A stretch of 51,246 nt of DNA, taken from positions 1-51,246 of the forward strand of contig NZ_JAFEIF010000010.1 of assembly GCF_017848645.1 (NCBI RefSeq), written 5' to 3'. Shown piece by piece: positions 1-8,694 of the stretch. Made by a program: the position numbers and the translations under genes. The notes below the pieces were generated by a model. The model did not search any database, was not told the DNA's origin, and saw nothing but the letters and a program-made list of their open reading frames with translations. This DNA is from Limnohabitans sp. GTDB lineage: Bacteria; Pseudomonadota; Gammaproteobacteria; Burkholderiales; Burkholderiaceae_C. Within the stretch, counting starts at the first letter, position 1; each line of letters opens with the position of its first letter.

Positions 1-1
1 C

Positions 2-538
2 GACACCCACACTACAACGCTCATAACTGACAATGTCAACTTTTTCACAAAATCATTCCTAATTTCCGCATGCGCTCACTTAGAAATGTGCATCAAGGAA
101 CTAGTATTTGAAATATCAAAAGATATTGATGCAAGACTTTCTTCGGCTGCCATTCCCACATCAATAGTAGAGTGGCGTTTGAAGAAGAAATCGGAAACAT
201 CAACAACTCCAAAAAATCTTTTAAGCGTCAATATGACAAAAAAAGAAATTGATGACTTAGTATCCGGAAATGTTTATCGAACTAAAGAAGCATTCGCACT
301 AGTTGGTATTGACTTGGCTGTTCAAAAAATCAAATGGGAATCATGGAAAGATTCAATACAAGCAATAGTTACACGAAGAAATAATATCGTCCATCATAAC
401 GACGACGCTTCTGACCTATCTCTTGGCGACATTAATATTTATATAAAATCAATAATAGATTATATTGATTTTATAATTCAATCATGCCACAAGCAATATT
501 TTATGGGAATGACAAATATCAATTTAAAAATTGACTAA
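2..538 (+). CDS. HEPN-domain protein, 5' end missing
   Basis: The frame is open from base 2 to the TAA at 536-538 with no stop. The residues before the first ATG (base 86) read as protein (a hydrophobic 'FLISACAHLE' helix), so the gene very probably starts left of the window and the ATG at 86 is internal. What remains is mostly helical. Near base 377 it carries R-N-N-I-V-H, the R-x4-H signature of HEPN domains, preceded by a Trp-containing helix as in RiboL-PSP/MAE-type HEPN proteins. Many HEPN proteins are RNases in toxin-antitoxin or defence systems; others only bind RNA. No antitoxin or nucleotidyltransferase partner is visible downstream. The gene is AT-rich, using many ATA and AAA codons, unlike the GC-rich core that begins at ygiQ, which suggests acquisition by transfer. 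HEPN family membership is fairly likely; activity is unknown. Confidence 0.7.
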   Translation, partial: DTHTTTLITDNVNFFTKSFLISACAHLEMCIKELVFEISKDIDARLSSAAIPTSIVEWRLKKKSETSTTPKNLLSVNMTKKEIDDLVSGNVYRTKEAFALVGIDLAVQKIKWESWKDSIQAIVTRRNNIVHHNDDASDLSLGDINIYIKSIIDYIDFIIQSCHKQYFMGMTNINLKID

Positions 539-584
539 CTGGTTGCTCAATATCGAAAAAACTTCACCACGCTTTCTGACTAAC

Positions 585-612
585 TTGGTCGACATGAACC
601 TCATGGTTTAAT
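585..612 (+). promoter_or_regulatory. Possible sigma70 promoter of the small exported protein
   Basis: TTGGTC at 585-590 and TTTAAT at 607-612 are separated by 16 bases. The -10 matches consensus at five of six positions and the -35 at only three. Initiation would fall about 20 bases before the GAAGGA ribosome site at 631-636. In AT-rich DNA such matches arise by chance, so this is tentative. Confidence 0.3.
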
Positions 613-641
613 CCATCCATTTGACACAAAGAAGGAATAAC

Positions 642-1124
642 ATGAATAAAATTTTAAAATCTTTTGGCGCAATATTTATCGCACTTATATTTATTTCTGC
701 GATAGCCATGTCAGTAGCATCTTCAAAAATTTCCAAACTGGAAGGCGAAGCAGTTCAGTTTATTAATAGCGAAATTCCACAAATAACCAAAGAATGGGAT
801 TCAAATATTCTTTATGAAATTGCAAGTCCAGATTTAAAAGCCAAAGCATCCTCAGAGGATTTGAGTAAACTTTTCAAGATTTTGTCCAGTTTAGGAAAAT
901 TAAATAAACTTAATGCTCCAAATGGAAATATAAAAATAAAATTCTTTGGCAAAAACAATTCCTCAAATGCATCCGGCTATTTTGAATGTCAATCTGATTT
1001 TGAAAAAGGTCCTGCCGTCATCAAATTAACTTTGGAAAAATATCAGGACCAATGGTTAGTCTCAAGCTTTCACATCAACTCAGTGACATTTTTAGAAATA
1101 ATAAAACCCCCAGAAAAGCAGTAG
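642..1124 (+). CDS. Small exported or membrane-anchored protein, function unknown
   Basis: This encodes 160 residues. The ATG at 642 is chosen because GAAGGA lies at 631-636, a good ribosome site; an in-frame TTG at 621 lies upstream of that site and is unlikely to be used. The N-terminus has two lysines followed by a hydrophobic stretch (about residues 8-28: IFIALIFISAIAMSVA), either a signal peptide or an anchor. The rest is a helical part (to about residue 85) followed by alternating strands ending in 'QWLVSSFHI'. This layout recalls NTF2/cystatin-like DUF4019-type periplasmic proteins, but that is only an impression. One Cys is present in the mature part. It is AT-rich like the HEPN gene upstream and unlike ygiQ downstream, so both probably belong to the same foreign segment. 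I do not recognise the family. Confidence 0.75.
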   Translation: MNKILKSFGAIFIALIFISAIAMSVASSKISKLEGEAVQFINSEIPQITKEWDSNILYEIASPDLKAKASSEDLSKLFKILSSLGKLNKLNAPNGNIKIKFFGKNNSSNASGYFECQSDFEKGPAVIKLTLEKYQDQWLVSSFHINSVTFLEIIKPPEKQ

Positions 1125-1163
1125 TTTTAGAGCGCACTGTACTAACGATTCACCTCGGAAAAG

Positions 1164-3560
1164 TTAACCCTTCTTCCTAGGCGGCAACCCCGTATGCTGC
1201 GTCAGCAACTGCCCCTTCTTGGGTTGCCCCATGCGCTTGGGCGCCGTCGACAAAGACACCGACGACTTGGCCCCCGCACCCGTGCTGTTTTTGCGGCGGG
1301 CGCTTTGGTAGCCTTCTTCGGCCAGCGGCTGCCAGCTCGGGATCAAATGGTGTTTGCCGTTGCCGATCAAGTCTGACCGGCCCATGGCTTTCAAGGCTTC
1401 GCGCAGCAGGGGCCAGTTGTTGGCGTCGTGGTAGCGCAAAAACGCTTTGTGCAGGCGGCGGCGTTTGTCGCCTTTGACCACGTCCACTTTTTCGCTGTCG
1501 CGGGTGATTTTGCGCAGCGGGTTGCGGGTGGAGTGGTACATGGCCGTGGCCGTGGCCATGGGGCTGGGGTAGAAGGTTTGCACCTGGTCGGCACGGAAAC
1601 CGTTCTTTTTGAGCCAGATGGCCAGGTTCATCATGTCTTCGTCGCTGGTGCCCGGGTGGGCGGCGATGAAGTACGGGATGAGGAACTGCTTTTTGCCCAC
1701 TTCTTCGCTGTATTTGTCGAACATCGACTTGAAGCGGTCGTAGGTGCCGATGCCCGGCTTCATCATCTTGGAGAGCGGCCCGCCCTCGGTGTGCTCGGGC
1801 GCAATCTTGAGATACCCGCCCACATGGTGCTGCACCAGTTCTTTCACGTATTCGGGCGACTGCACGGCCAGGTCGTAACGCAGACCTGAGCCGATCAAGA
1901 TCTTCTTGATGCCCTTGAGGTTGCGCGCCCGGCGGTACATGTTGATCAGCGGGCCGTGGTCGGTGGTCAGGTTCTGGCAGATGCCGGGGAACACGCAGCT
2001 GGGTTTGCGGCAGGCCGATTCAATTTCGGGGCTCTTGCAGCCCAGGCGGTACATATTGGCCGTGGGTCCGCCCAGGTCAGAGATGACGCCCGTAAAGCCT
2101 TTGACCTTGTCGCGGATGTCTTCCACCTCGCGGATGACCGATTCTTCGGAGCGGCTTTGGATGATGCGGCCTTCGTGCTCGGTGATGGAGCAAAAGGTGC
2201 AGCCACCAAAGCAGCCTCGCATGATGTTGACGCTGAAGCGGATCATTTCCCAAGCGGGGATTTTGGTCGCGTGGTCGTGGCTGCCGTTTTCGTCGGCATA
2301 GCGCGGGTGCGGGCTGCGGGCATACGGCAGGTCGAACACATGGTCCATCTCTGCGGTGGTGAGCGGGATGGGCGGTGGTGTGATCCACACGTCGCGGGCG
2401 GTGGCCCCCTCCCCGTGCGCTTGCACCAAGCAGCGGGCGTTGCCGGGGTTGGTCTCCAGGTGCAGCACGCGGTTGGCGTGGGCATAGAGCACGGCGTCTT
2501 GCTTGACCTGCTCGTAACTGGGCAGGCGGATCACGCTTTTGTCGCGGGGCGGGACTTTGTGGGTGCCTTTGCCGCGCAGGGCCGGGTTGGGCACAAAGGT
2601 GAGCGGCTGAATGATGGGCTCAATGATGGGCTGAACAGCGGCTTGCACGGTGCGGGCTTGTGCCACTGCAGCAGACAAGTCGGCTTCGACATTTTTAGCG
2701 TTGTGGCCCTCGGCCACTTCCTTGGCCTCTTCCTCACGCGCACAGGTCGCGCCCTGCTCCCGCGCCTGGTCCGAAATCATCAAATACGGGTTGATGTGCG
2801 CTTCCACATGGCCGGGCGTGTCCACGCTGGTGGAATCGATCTCGAACCAGCCTTCGGGGGTTTCGCGGCGCACAAAGGCGGTGCCGCGCACATCGGTGAT
2901 CTGCTGCACAGGCTCACGGGCGGCCAGGCGGTGGGCGATCTCGACAATCGCCCGCTCGGCGTTGCCATACAAAAGCAAGTCGCACTTGCTGTCCACCACC
3001 ACCGAGCGGCGCACTTTGTCTGACCAGTAGTCGTAATGCGCGATGCGGCGCAGGCTGCCTTCGATACCACCGAGCACGATGGGCACTTCGGGGAAGGCTT
3101 CGCGGCAGCGCTGGCTGTAGACGATGGCCGCGCGGTCGGGCCGCTTGCCGCCCACGTCGCCGGGGGTGTAGGCGTCGTCGGTGCGGATTTTGCGGTCCGC
3201 CGTGTAGCGGTTGATCATGGAATCCATGTTGCCGCTGGTCACGCCCCAAAACAGGTTGGGTTTTCCCAGAGCCTTGAAGGGGTCGGCGCTGGTCCAGTCG
3301 GGCTGGGCGATGATGCCGACCCGAAAACCCTGGTTTTCCAGCATGCGGCCAATGACCGACATGCCAAAGCTGGGGTGGTCCACATAGGCGTCGCCCGTGA
3401 CGATGATGATGTCGCAGCTGTCCCAGCCCAGTTGGGTCATTTCTTCGCGGCTCATCGGCAAAAACGGGGCCGTGCCAAAACGCTGCGCCCAGTACTTGCG
3501 GTAACTGGTCAGCGGTTTGGCGTCACGCGGGAAGAAAGAGACGTCGACAAAGGCGTTCAT
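1164..3560 (-). CDS. ygiQ: YgiQ family radical SAM protein
   Basis: This encodes 798 residues, slightly longer than the typical 650-750. The N-terminal domain (residues 1-330) carries the family opening 'FLPMSREEM' and a cobalamin-binding-like fold ('[13 protein letters not shown]'). The radical SAM core follows, with C450-x3-C454-x2-C457 binding the 4Fe-4S cluster, and then a C-terminal DUF3362-type region ending in a basic tail. An Ala/Gln-rich segment around residues 275-335 is an insertion and accounts for the extra length. The reaction catalysed by YgiQ is not established. It is the first GC-rich gene after the AT-rich left tip and convergent with the small exported gene, with only 39 bases between them and no clear terminator. 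The ATG at 3560 has a weak ribosome site. Confidence 0.93.
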   Translation of the reverse strand: MNAFVDVSFFPRDAKPLTSYRKYWAQRFGTAPFLPMSREEMTQLGWDSCDIIIVTGDAYVDHPSFGMSVIGRMLENQGFRVGIIAQPDWTSADPFKALGKPNLFWGVTSGNMDSMINRYTADRKIRTDDAYTPGDVGGKRPDRAAIVYSQRCREAFPEVPIVLGGIEGSLRRIAHYDYWSDKVRRSVVVDSKCDLLLYGNAERAIVEIAHRLAAREPVQQITDVRGTAFVRRETPEGWFEIDSTSVDTPGHVEAHINPYLMISDQAREQGATCAREEEAKEVAEGHNAKNVEADLSAAVAQARTVQAAVQPIIEPIIQPLTFVPNPALRGKGTHKVPPRDKSVIRLPSYEQVKQDAVLYAHANRVLHLETNPGNARCLVQAHGEGATARDVWITPPPIPLTTAEMDHVFDLPYARSPHPRYADENGSHDHATKIPAWEMIRFSVNIMRGCFGGCTFCSITEHEGRIIQSRSEESVIREVEDIRDKVKGFTGVISDLGGPTANMYRLGCKSPEIESACRKPSCVFPGICQNLTTDHGPLINMYRRARNLKGIKKILIGSGLRYDLAVQSPEYVKELVQHHVGGYLKIAPEHTEGGPLSKMMKPGIGTYDRFKSMFDKYSEEVGKKQFLIPYFIAAHPGTSDEDMMNLAIWLKKNGFRADQVQTFYPSPMATATAMYHSTRNPLRKITRDSEKVDVVKGDKRRRLHKAFLRYHDANNWPLLREALKAMGRSDLIGNGKHHLIPSWQPLAEEGYQSARRKNSTGAGAKSSVSLSTAPKRMGQPKKGQLLTQHTGLPPRKKG

Positions 3561-3669
3561 GGGCGGGCATTCGGGATAACCCGCTAGTGTAGGGGTTTGG
3601 GGGTGGGCTCACGGGGCTGGTGGGTATTGTGCTCAGGCAAGGTCCGCCCCATACGCAGGCACATCACCC

Positions 3670-4785
3670 TTAAAACCAACGCCTCCAGAACGCTGATCGC
3701 AGCAAAAGTTGTGCACAGATCAGACAAATCAAGACGCTCAGTCCTGCACTCACAACAAATTTGAGCAGCACAGGCCAATCCAATCCTTGCAGCGCCAAAC
3801 CCAAACCCACCACGATGGGGGCGTGAATGAGATAAACAGTCATGGCACTTTGACCCATCGCCTTGTAGGCGCCTGACGGGCTGATAAACCGCTGCTGGGC
3901 CCATCGCAGCAGTCGCAACAGGACACCCCATGCCACCAAGGGCTCCCAAAATGCATAGACGAACGCCTGCACATTCCAACCACCCACCGCTGGCCCAGCC
4001 AACCAAGGGATGAGACTGCCAGAGATAAACACCAAGGGAAGCAGCCAAACCGACCATCGCATCACCCGTCGCCAAGTGCTGGCCGCTGGGGCAGGCACGT
4101 CAAACCACCAACGCGACTTTGCGCCCGCAACGCCAGCAATAAACAACAAAACATAACCCGGGAAGTAGCCCAATTGCCAGCCGATCCACCAGGTTTGTCC
4201 AACAGGCCAAACCAAGCGGATCAGAAAGGCCGAGGCACCGACCAACAACGCGGCGACCCACATCATGGCCATGGAGGGAAACGGGCGCACACGTTGCAGC
4301 CAGGGCACAAACGGCGTGACCATGCAGGTCATCACCCACAAAGCCGCCACAAACCACAGCGGGCCGGATTCAAAGTGCGACTGACGCCACAACGCCATCA
4401 GCGTGTCTTGGATGGCGAAGCCTTTGCTTGTGAAAGCCAAAGCGATGGTGAATGGCCCCAGCAAACAGCCAAACACCAGCAGTGGCAGGCCCAAGCGCAC
4501 GAGCCGGTCCATCAAATACAGGTTTGCCCCCTTGCGAGCGAGGGCCGTCGGCACATAAGCCCCCGCCAGCAAAAAGAACAAGCCCATGAACCAAGCTTGG
4601 TTGAACGTGCAAAAGGCGGTCAGCAGCAGCGAAGAAAACGAGTTGTCAGGACTTTTCTCGTGCCAAAACCACGACCCAATGGCGCCGTACATCAAGGCGG
4701 TGTGGTGAACCACCACCAGTAGCGCGACCAAGCCCCGCAAAACGTCTACCCACTTATCCCTGGAATCAAGATGGTTCATTGGCAT
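3670..4785 (-). CDS. Acyltransferase 3 family membrane protein
   Basis: This encodes 371 residues with about ten hydrophobic segments. The N-terminus has the family hallmark 'DVLRGLVALLVVVHHTA' with the Arg and His expected in the first membrane helix of acyltransferase-3 (OafA/OpgC/NodX-like) proteins, which move acyl groups onto sugars or glycans at the inner membrane. The fold is full length and shows no SGNH hydrolase domain. An ATG at 4779 is an alternative start two codons in. It is monocistronic: ygiQ starts 110 bases downstream. TTGCCA and CATAAA spaced by 18 bases upstream on the same strand are a possible promoter. The substrate cannot be inferred, because no polysaccharide genes are nearby. 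Confidence 0.85.
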   Translation of the reverse strand: MPMNHLDSRDKWVDVLRGLVALLVVVHHTALMYGAIGSWFWHEKSPDNSFSSLLLTAFCTFNQAWFMGLFFLLAGAYVPTALARKGANLYLMDRLVRLGLPLLVFGCLLGPFTIALAFTSKGFAIQDTLMALWRQSHFESGPLWFVAALWVMTCMVTPFVPWLQRVRPFPSMAMMWVAALLVGASAFLIRLVWPVGQTWWIGWQLGYFPGYVLLFIAGVAGAKSRWWFDVPAPAASTWRRVMRWSVWLLPLVFISGSLIPWLAGPAVGGWNVQAFVYAFWEPLVAWGVLLRLLRWAQQRFISPSGAYKAMGQSAMTVYLIHAPIVVGLGLALQGLDWPVLLKFVVSAGLSVLICLICAQLLLRSAFWRRWF

Positions 4786-4912
4786 AAAAGAACTAATTTG
4801 TGTTCATTTATGCACATCATGACTCATGTCTGGCAACAAAAATGCCCCCAGGTGTTGAAATATTCAGTCTTCTGAGGCTGCTACGAATAGACAAACCCCG
4901 CTCTGCCCGCTG

Positions 4913-5059
4913 ATGGCCCAAGTCTTTACTCTAGCCACCCCCGCCCACAACGATATGGGCATCAAAAAATATCGATGCATCTCCTACGTAGAATCGGTCG
5001 CAGGACGCGACAAGGTGCTGCGGCAACAGGTTCTGAGGGGCGAGATGGCTTCGGTTTGA
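4913..5059 (+). pseudogene. Truncated, diverged copy of the yigZ 5' end
   Basis: An ATG-to-TGA frame of 48 residues in an otherwise empty 297-base gap (4786-5082). Residues 5-33 align without gaps to the N-terminus of the intact YigZ at 8071-8670: both show F-(T/S)-L-A-x-P-A-H, then I-K-K-x-R-x-I, then V-E-S-V-A-G-R-D. After about residue 38 the similarity stops, and a stop codon follows at 5057-5059. The remaining roughly 160 residues of the family, including the catalytic-looking core, are absent. DNA identity is only moderate, with many synonymous changes, so this is an old copy or a remnant of a different lineage's yigZ. It lies in the same orientation as intact yigZ, so the two bracket the LuxR-monooxygenase-DUF2783 genes. 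The rest of the gap shows nothing else. Confidence 0.65.
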
Positions 5060-5082
5060 CTGGATTTGCATGACCCAAACGC

Positions 5083-5286
5083 TTATGCCTCTGCTAAAAG
5101 GTCTTTTTGCGCCCGCTCGATCAGGTCTACAAAGGCTGGGGCGTCGCCCAAGGCTTGGGCGGCCAGCAAGGCCAGCTTGACCAAAAAGAGTTCGGATTTT
5201 TCGGGGCCTGCGGCGTCAATGGCCATGGCCAGTTGGTCGTAGGCGGTTTCCAGACCGGCAATGTCCAGACCAGTGTTGGGGTTCAT
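5083..5286 (-). CDS. DUF2783-like small protein coupled to the FAD monooxygenase
   Basis: This encodes 67 residues, acidic and helical, with 'LETAYDQLAMAID' and 'FLVKLALLAAQALGDAPAF' helices. Size, composition and position next to an aromatic-type flavin monooxygenase match the DUF2783 family, whose function is unknown. The ATG at 5286 overlaps the TGA of the monooxygenase (ATGA, 5283-5286), so the two are very likely translationally coupled. A longer upstream in-frame extension lies inside the monooxygenase and is not protein-like. It may help fold, stabilise or regulate its partner; that is inference. Family assignment is from memory of the pattern, not a search. Confidence 0.75.
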   Translation of the reverse strand: MNPNTGLDIAGLETAYDQLAMAIDAAGPEKSELFLVKLALLAAQALGDAPAFVDLIERAQKDLLAEA

Positions 5287-7010
5287 GGGGCTTCTCCGGT
5301 GGTGGCTTGGGCAAGGGCAGCGTCCAGGCGCTGGGCATCGAGGTGCAACCAGCGGGCGCAAATGTGCTGGTCGGGGCGCAGCAGGTAAGCCGCGCCGGGG
5401 CCGGTTACGCCGTAGCGGCTGTGCACCCTGCCCTGCGCATCGCACAGCGTTTGCAGCCAGGGCGCATTGGCCTGGCTGGGCTGCAGGCCCGCAGGGTCAG
5501 CACCTTGGGCGATGCAGGTGACTTGGAGCGGCAAGCCCTTGGCCCGCCATTGGGCCACGCTGGCCAGCACATCGGCGGGCAAGGTGTCGGACGCGCCAAA
5601 CCACAGCAGGTCAAAGCCGCCACCCAGGTGGTCCAGCAAAAACTGCGTGTCGGTCAGGCGCACATTGAGCGGCGGCGCGCCGTGCGCGGGGCCGTCCTGG
5701 AACTGCGCGTTGTCGTCCACACGGCAATTGAGGCTGGAGTGGCTGTAGGCGTGCGGGCGCGAGGTGCGCCAGTGGTAGAGCGGGCGCACAAAGGCTTCAG
5801 TGAGCGAGAGCGACAAGACGGCGTCGCGCAGCAAACGAAAGCCGCGTGTGGGCGGGGTCATGAAACGGGTGCTTTTGCCCGCTTCTTCGATGATTTCCCA
5901 GGCCGCGCCCACGCGTTCGGTGCTGTAGTTGGCCAGCAAGGCCGAAGAAGCCTGCCCCTGGCACACCAGCCCCAGCCGCCAGGCCAGGGCCTGCGCGTCC
6001 TGAAAACCGGTGTTGGCCCCCCGCACACCAAAAATCGGCAGCAAGTGGGCAGCGTCGCCCATGAACAAGGTGCGCCCCACCAGGTAGTCGGGCAAGGTGA
6101 GCGTGCGGGCCGAGTAGACCGAGGACCAGTCCATCTCCCAAGGCTTGTCGGCGTGGCCGATCAGGGCCAGTTGGGCGTTGATGCGGGTTTTGAGCGATTC
6201 GGGCGACAAGGCTTGCTCGGGCGTTTCGCCCTCGGGCAGTTGGTAGTCCACGCGCCAGATGCCCAGGGGCTCGCGGTGCAGCAGCACGGTGTTGCCGCGG
6301 TTCCATTCGGGGTCAAAAAAGGCCAGGCGCTCGGTGGGCAAAGGCAGGTCGATGCGGATGTCGGCAATGACAAAACGGCCTTCGTAGGACGCGCCTTCGA
6401 GCTTGAGGTCCAGCATGCTGCGGATGCCCGAGCGGGCCCCGTCCGAGGCGACCAGCCATTCGGTTTGCAAGGTGTAGGGGCCTTCGGGGGTGTCCACTTG
6501 CAGTTCGGCGTGGTCGGCATGCTGCTCCAGCGCCGTGACGCGGTTGCCCCAGCGCAGATCGATGAGCGGATGGGCCTCGCAGGCTTCGACCAGGTATTGC
6601 TCCAGAAACTGCTGCTGCAGGTTGATCATGGGGCCAAAACGGTCGTTGTCGTCGTGCGGCGCTTCCATGCGGAAGACGCGCTCGCCCCGGTAATACGAGT
6701 TGCCAAAGCGCCAGGGCAAGCCGTTTTGCGTGACGCGATCAGCCACACCCACTTGCTGCAGGATTTCCATGGAGCGGCGGGTGAACACGATGGCACGGCT
6801 GCCCTCGCACACTTGCAGCTCCGATTCCAGCAACACGCAGGGCACCCCAAAGCGCGCCAGCTCCAAAGCGGCCGTCAGGCCCACCGGACCGCCGCCCGCG
6901 ATCACCACCGGGTGCAGCGGCTGCGCCGGGTGCTGCGAGGGCAACCAGGGCTGGTGCACGGTGTAGTCGTAATAAATCGAGCGGCGGGGTGCGCTGGCCG
7001 GTTGGTGCAT
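5283..7010 (-). CDS. FAD-dependent aromatic-type monooxygenase (MhpA/PheA-TfdB-like)
   Basis: This encodes 575 residues. It has the group A flavoprotein hydroxylase pattern: FAD ADP-binding GGGPVG at 39-44 following an initial strand, the 'ASDGARSGIR' DG motif at 188-197, and the second FAD motif 'GRTLFMGDAAHLLP' at 312-325 followed by 'GANTGFQDAQALAWRL'. A thioredoxin-fold-like C-terminal domain covers about 440-575. Relatives use NAD(P)H and oxygen to hydroxylate phenolic or phenylpropanoid compounds. A strong GGAGG ribosome site lies 4-5 bases before the ATG. It sits 72 bases downstream of a LuxR regulator and is coupled to a DUF2783 gene. No ring-cleavage gene is nearby, so the substrate is open. 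Confidence 0.88.
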   Translation of the reverse strand: MHQPASAPRRSIYYDYTVHQPWLPSQHPAQPLHPVVIAGGGPVGLTAALELARFGVPCVLLESELQVCEGSRAIVFTRRSMEILQQVGVADRVTQNGLPWRFGNSYYRGERVFRMEAPHDDNDRFGPMINLQQQFLEQYLVEACEAHPLIDLRWGNRVTALEQHADHAELQVDTPEGPYTLQTEWLVASDGARSGIRSMLDLKLEGASYEGRFVIADIRIDLPLPTERLAFFDPEWNRGNTVLLHREPLGIWRVDYQLPEGETPEQALSPESLKTRINAQLALIGHADKPWEMDWSSVYSARTLTLPDYLVGRTLFMGDAAHLLPIFGVRGANTGFQDAQALAWRLGLVCQGQASSALLANYSTERVGAAWEIIEEAGKSTRFMTPPTRGFRLLRDAVLSLSLTEAFVRPLYHWRTSRPHAYSHSSLNCRVDDNAQFQDGPAHGAPPLNVRLTDTQFLLDHLGGGFDLLWFGASDTLPADVLASVAQWRAKGLPLQVTCIAQGADPAGLQPSQANAPWLQTLCDAQGRVHSRYGVTGPGAAYLLRPDQHICARWLHLDAQRLDAALAQATTGEAP

Positions 7011-7082
7011 GGTGCCTCCAGGGATGGGAACTTCACTGACTCAATGGGGGCCGAGTTTAGACAAGGTCTGCAAGAAAAGACG

Positions 7083-7970
7083 TCACCTTTTGGGGACAGG
7101 CTCCAGGCTCTGCGGGGCCAGCAACCAGGCCACCAAGGCTTTGTGGCCCGCCACGCCCAGCTTGCGGTAAATGCGCTTGGTGTAGGTCTGCGCACTGGCC
7201 AGCGTGAGGCCCAGACGCTCGGCCAATTGTTCGGTGCTGAGGCCTTCCAACAATCCACGCACCACATCCAGATCGCGCGGGCTGAGCGCCGGGCCCCGCA
7301 GGGCCAGGCGGTCCAGCAGCAAGGCCATCAGATCCACGCTGAGCACCTGCCCGGTGTAGTGCAGGCGCACCGCCTGCACGATCAAAGGGGCCAGGGCCTG
7401 CACAGTGGCCAGCTCGGCATCGGTCATGAGGCCGTGTTCCAGCCCCCGGTACAGGTTGACCGACAGCCAGCGCCGGCCCTCGTGCAGCGACAAAATGGCC
7501 AGCCGCTCGGCCACACGGGGCCATTCGTAACAAATTTGCCGGTACTCCGGGTGCTCAACAGCGTGTGCGGCTTGCCGGTGCAGCACGATGTGCGGCTGCT
7601 GGGGCGATGCCGCGAGAGCCGCCTGGTGGTGCGTTTGCATGGCCTGCTGCGCGCCGTCCAGCCTGTAAAAACGCTGCACATAGGCCTGCGAAATGTCGGG
7701 CAAGGCGCGGGTGCGCGCTTGGTCGCCCACAGCCAGGGTGCGTGGCCGCCCTGCCCCCTCAAAGGAAAAAATCGTGCACTGCGCCATGGGCACCCAAGCG
7801 GCCAGCAAACGCAAGATCTCCTCGGCCACGGCGTGGCGGTCGGACGCGCCCAACTTGCCCATCAAAGCCGCCACCTGCCAAAGTGGCACATCGGGCGAGG
7901 CCCCAGGGTTAGCCGGGCAAACCCAATGGCCCGCTGGCGCGGGCACGGGGGAGCAGTCTGGACAGGTCAT
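7083..7970 (-). CDS. LuxR-type helix-turn-helix transcriptional regulator
   Basis: This encodes 295 residues. The C-terminal 227-285 is a GerE/LuxR DNA-binding domain ('LSPRDLDVVRGLLEGLSTEQLAERLGL' region, then 'AQTYTKRIYRKLGV'). The N-terminal 200 residues do not show an autoinducer-binding or receiver signature that I recognise. The opening residues are Cys/Pro-rich (C3, C6, C18), which is unusual. It is placed directly upstream of and co-directional with the FAD monooxygenase, and divergent from yigZ with 100 bases between starts. It is a plausible pathway-specific regulator of the monooxygenase, responding to an unknown signal. Confidence 0.85.
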   Translation of the reverse strand: MTCPDCSPVPAPAGHWVCPANPGASPDVPLWQVAALMGKLGASDRHAVAEEILRLLAAWVPMAQCTIFSFEGAGRPRTLAVGDQARTRALPDISQAYVQRFYRLDGAQQAMQTHHQAALAASPQQPHIVLHRQAAHAVEHPEYRQICYEWPRVAERLAILSLHEGRRWLSVNLYRGLEHGLMTDAELATVQALAPLIVQAVRLHYTGQVLSVDLMALLLDRLALRGPALSPRDLDVVRGLLEGLSTEQLAERLGLTLASAQTYTKRIYRKLGVAGHKALVAWLLAPQSLEPVPKR

Positions 7971-8070
7971 GGGCCGATGTTAGCCGGGGCGGTGCGGCGG
8001 CAGTGAGCGCCGGTTTTCAGGCATCAGAACACCTCGTCAGAACGCAAGGCCCTTGGGGTATTCTTGGCCG

Positions 8071-8670
8071 ATGCCTTTTTCTCTTGCCTGCCCTGCCCAC
8101 CACGAACTGGTCATCAAAAAAAGCCGATTCATTGCCTGTGTCGAGTCGGTCGCCGGTCGCGACGAGGCGCAGGCCCGGGTGGCGCAGCTCAAGGCCGAGC
8201 ACCCCGATGCGGCCCATGTGTGCTGGGCGCTGCTGGCCGGTGGCCAGTCGGCGGCCAACGACGACGGCGAGCCCGGTGGCACGGCTGGACGCCCCATGCT
8301 GGAGGTGTTGCGCCACCAGGACCTGCAGGGCGTGATGGCCTCGGTGGTGCGTTACTTTGGCGGCGTCAAGCTGGGCGCGGGCGGGCTGGTGCGGGCCTAC
8401 ACCGATGCGGTGGCGCAAGCCTTGCTCAGCGCCGAAAAAGTCCCGCTGATCGTGCAGACGTCGCTGGCCTGCAGCGTCCCTTATGCCCTCGAGGGCCTGG
8501 TGCGGCGCGAAATCGAGCTGGCCCAGGCGCAGCTGCTGGAAGTGGCCCATGGCAGCGTGGTCACTTTGCGCTTTGCCCTGCCCCAAACGCAGGCGGCGGC
8601 CTTGATGGCTCGGCTGAGCGAGAGTGGTCGGGGGCAGCTGGTGTGGCTGGACGGTGACACCTGTGTTTGA
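8071..8670 (+). CDS. yigZ: YigZ / IMPACT family protein
   Basis: This encodes 199 residues, typical of the family. The N-terminal IMPACT (UPF0029) domain has 'IKKSRFIA', 'HVCWALLAGG', 'DDGEPGGTAGRPML' and 'VVRYFGGVKLGAGGLVRAY'; a DUF1949 ferredoxin-like C-terminal domain follows. The eukaryotic relative IMPACT acts on translation control by GCN2; the bacterial role is not settled. The ATG at 8071 is chosen because the family starts just before 'FSLACPAHHE'; an in-frame ATG at 8053 would add six unconserved residues. A decayed copy of its first 40 codons is present at 4913-5059. The chromate transporter pair follows 24 bases downstream on the same strand. Confidence 0.93.
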   Translation: MPFSLACPAHHELVIKKSRFIACVESVAGRDEAQARVAQLKAEHPDAAHVCWALLAGGQSAANDDGEPGGTAGRPMLEVLRHQDLQGVMASVVRYFGGVKLGAGGLVRAYTDAVAQALLSAEKVPLIVQTSLACSVPYALEGLVRREIELAQAQLLEVAHGSVVTLRFALPQTQAAALMARLSESGRGQLVWLDGDTCV

Positions 8671-8694
8671 GCCCGCACAGGGATAATCGGAAAC

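Noticed and set aside
2..538. Toxin-antitoxin or defence system claim for the HEPN gene
   Set aside because: Only the 3' part of one gene is visible and no partner is present downstream, so a system cannot be asserted.
5307..8006. A roughly 900-codon open frame antisense to the monooxygenase and LuxR genes
   Set aside because: It is the mirror of GC-rich genes with strong motifs on the other strand; its translation is low-complexity (Gln/His/Val-rich) with no domain, and it spans several real genes.
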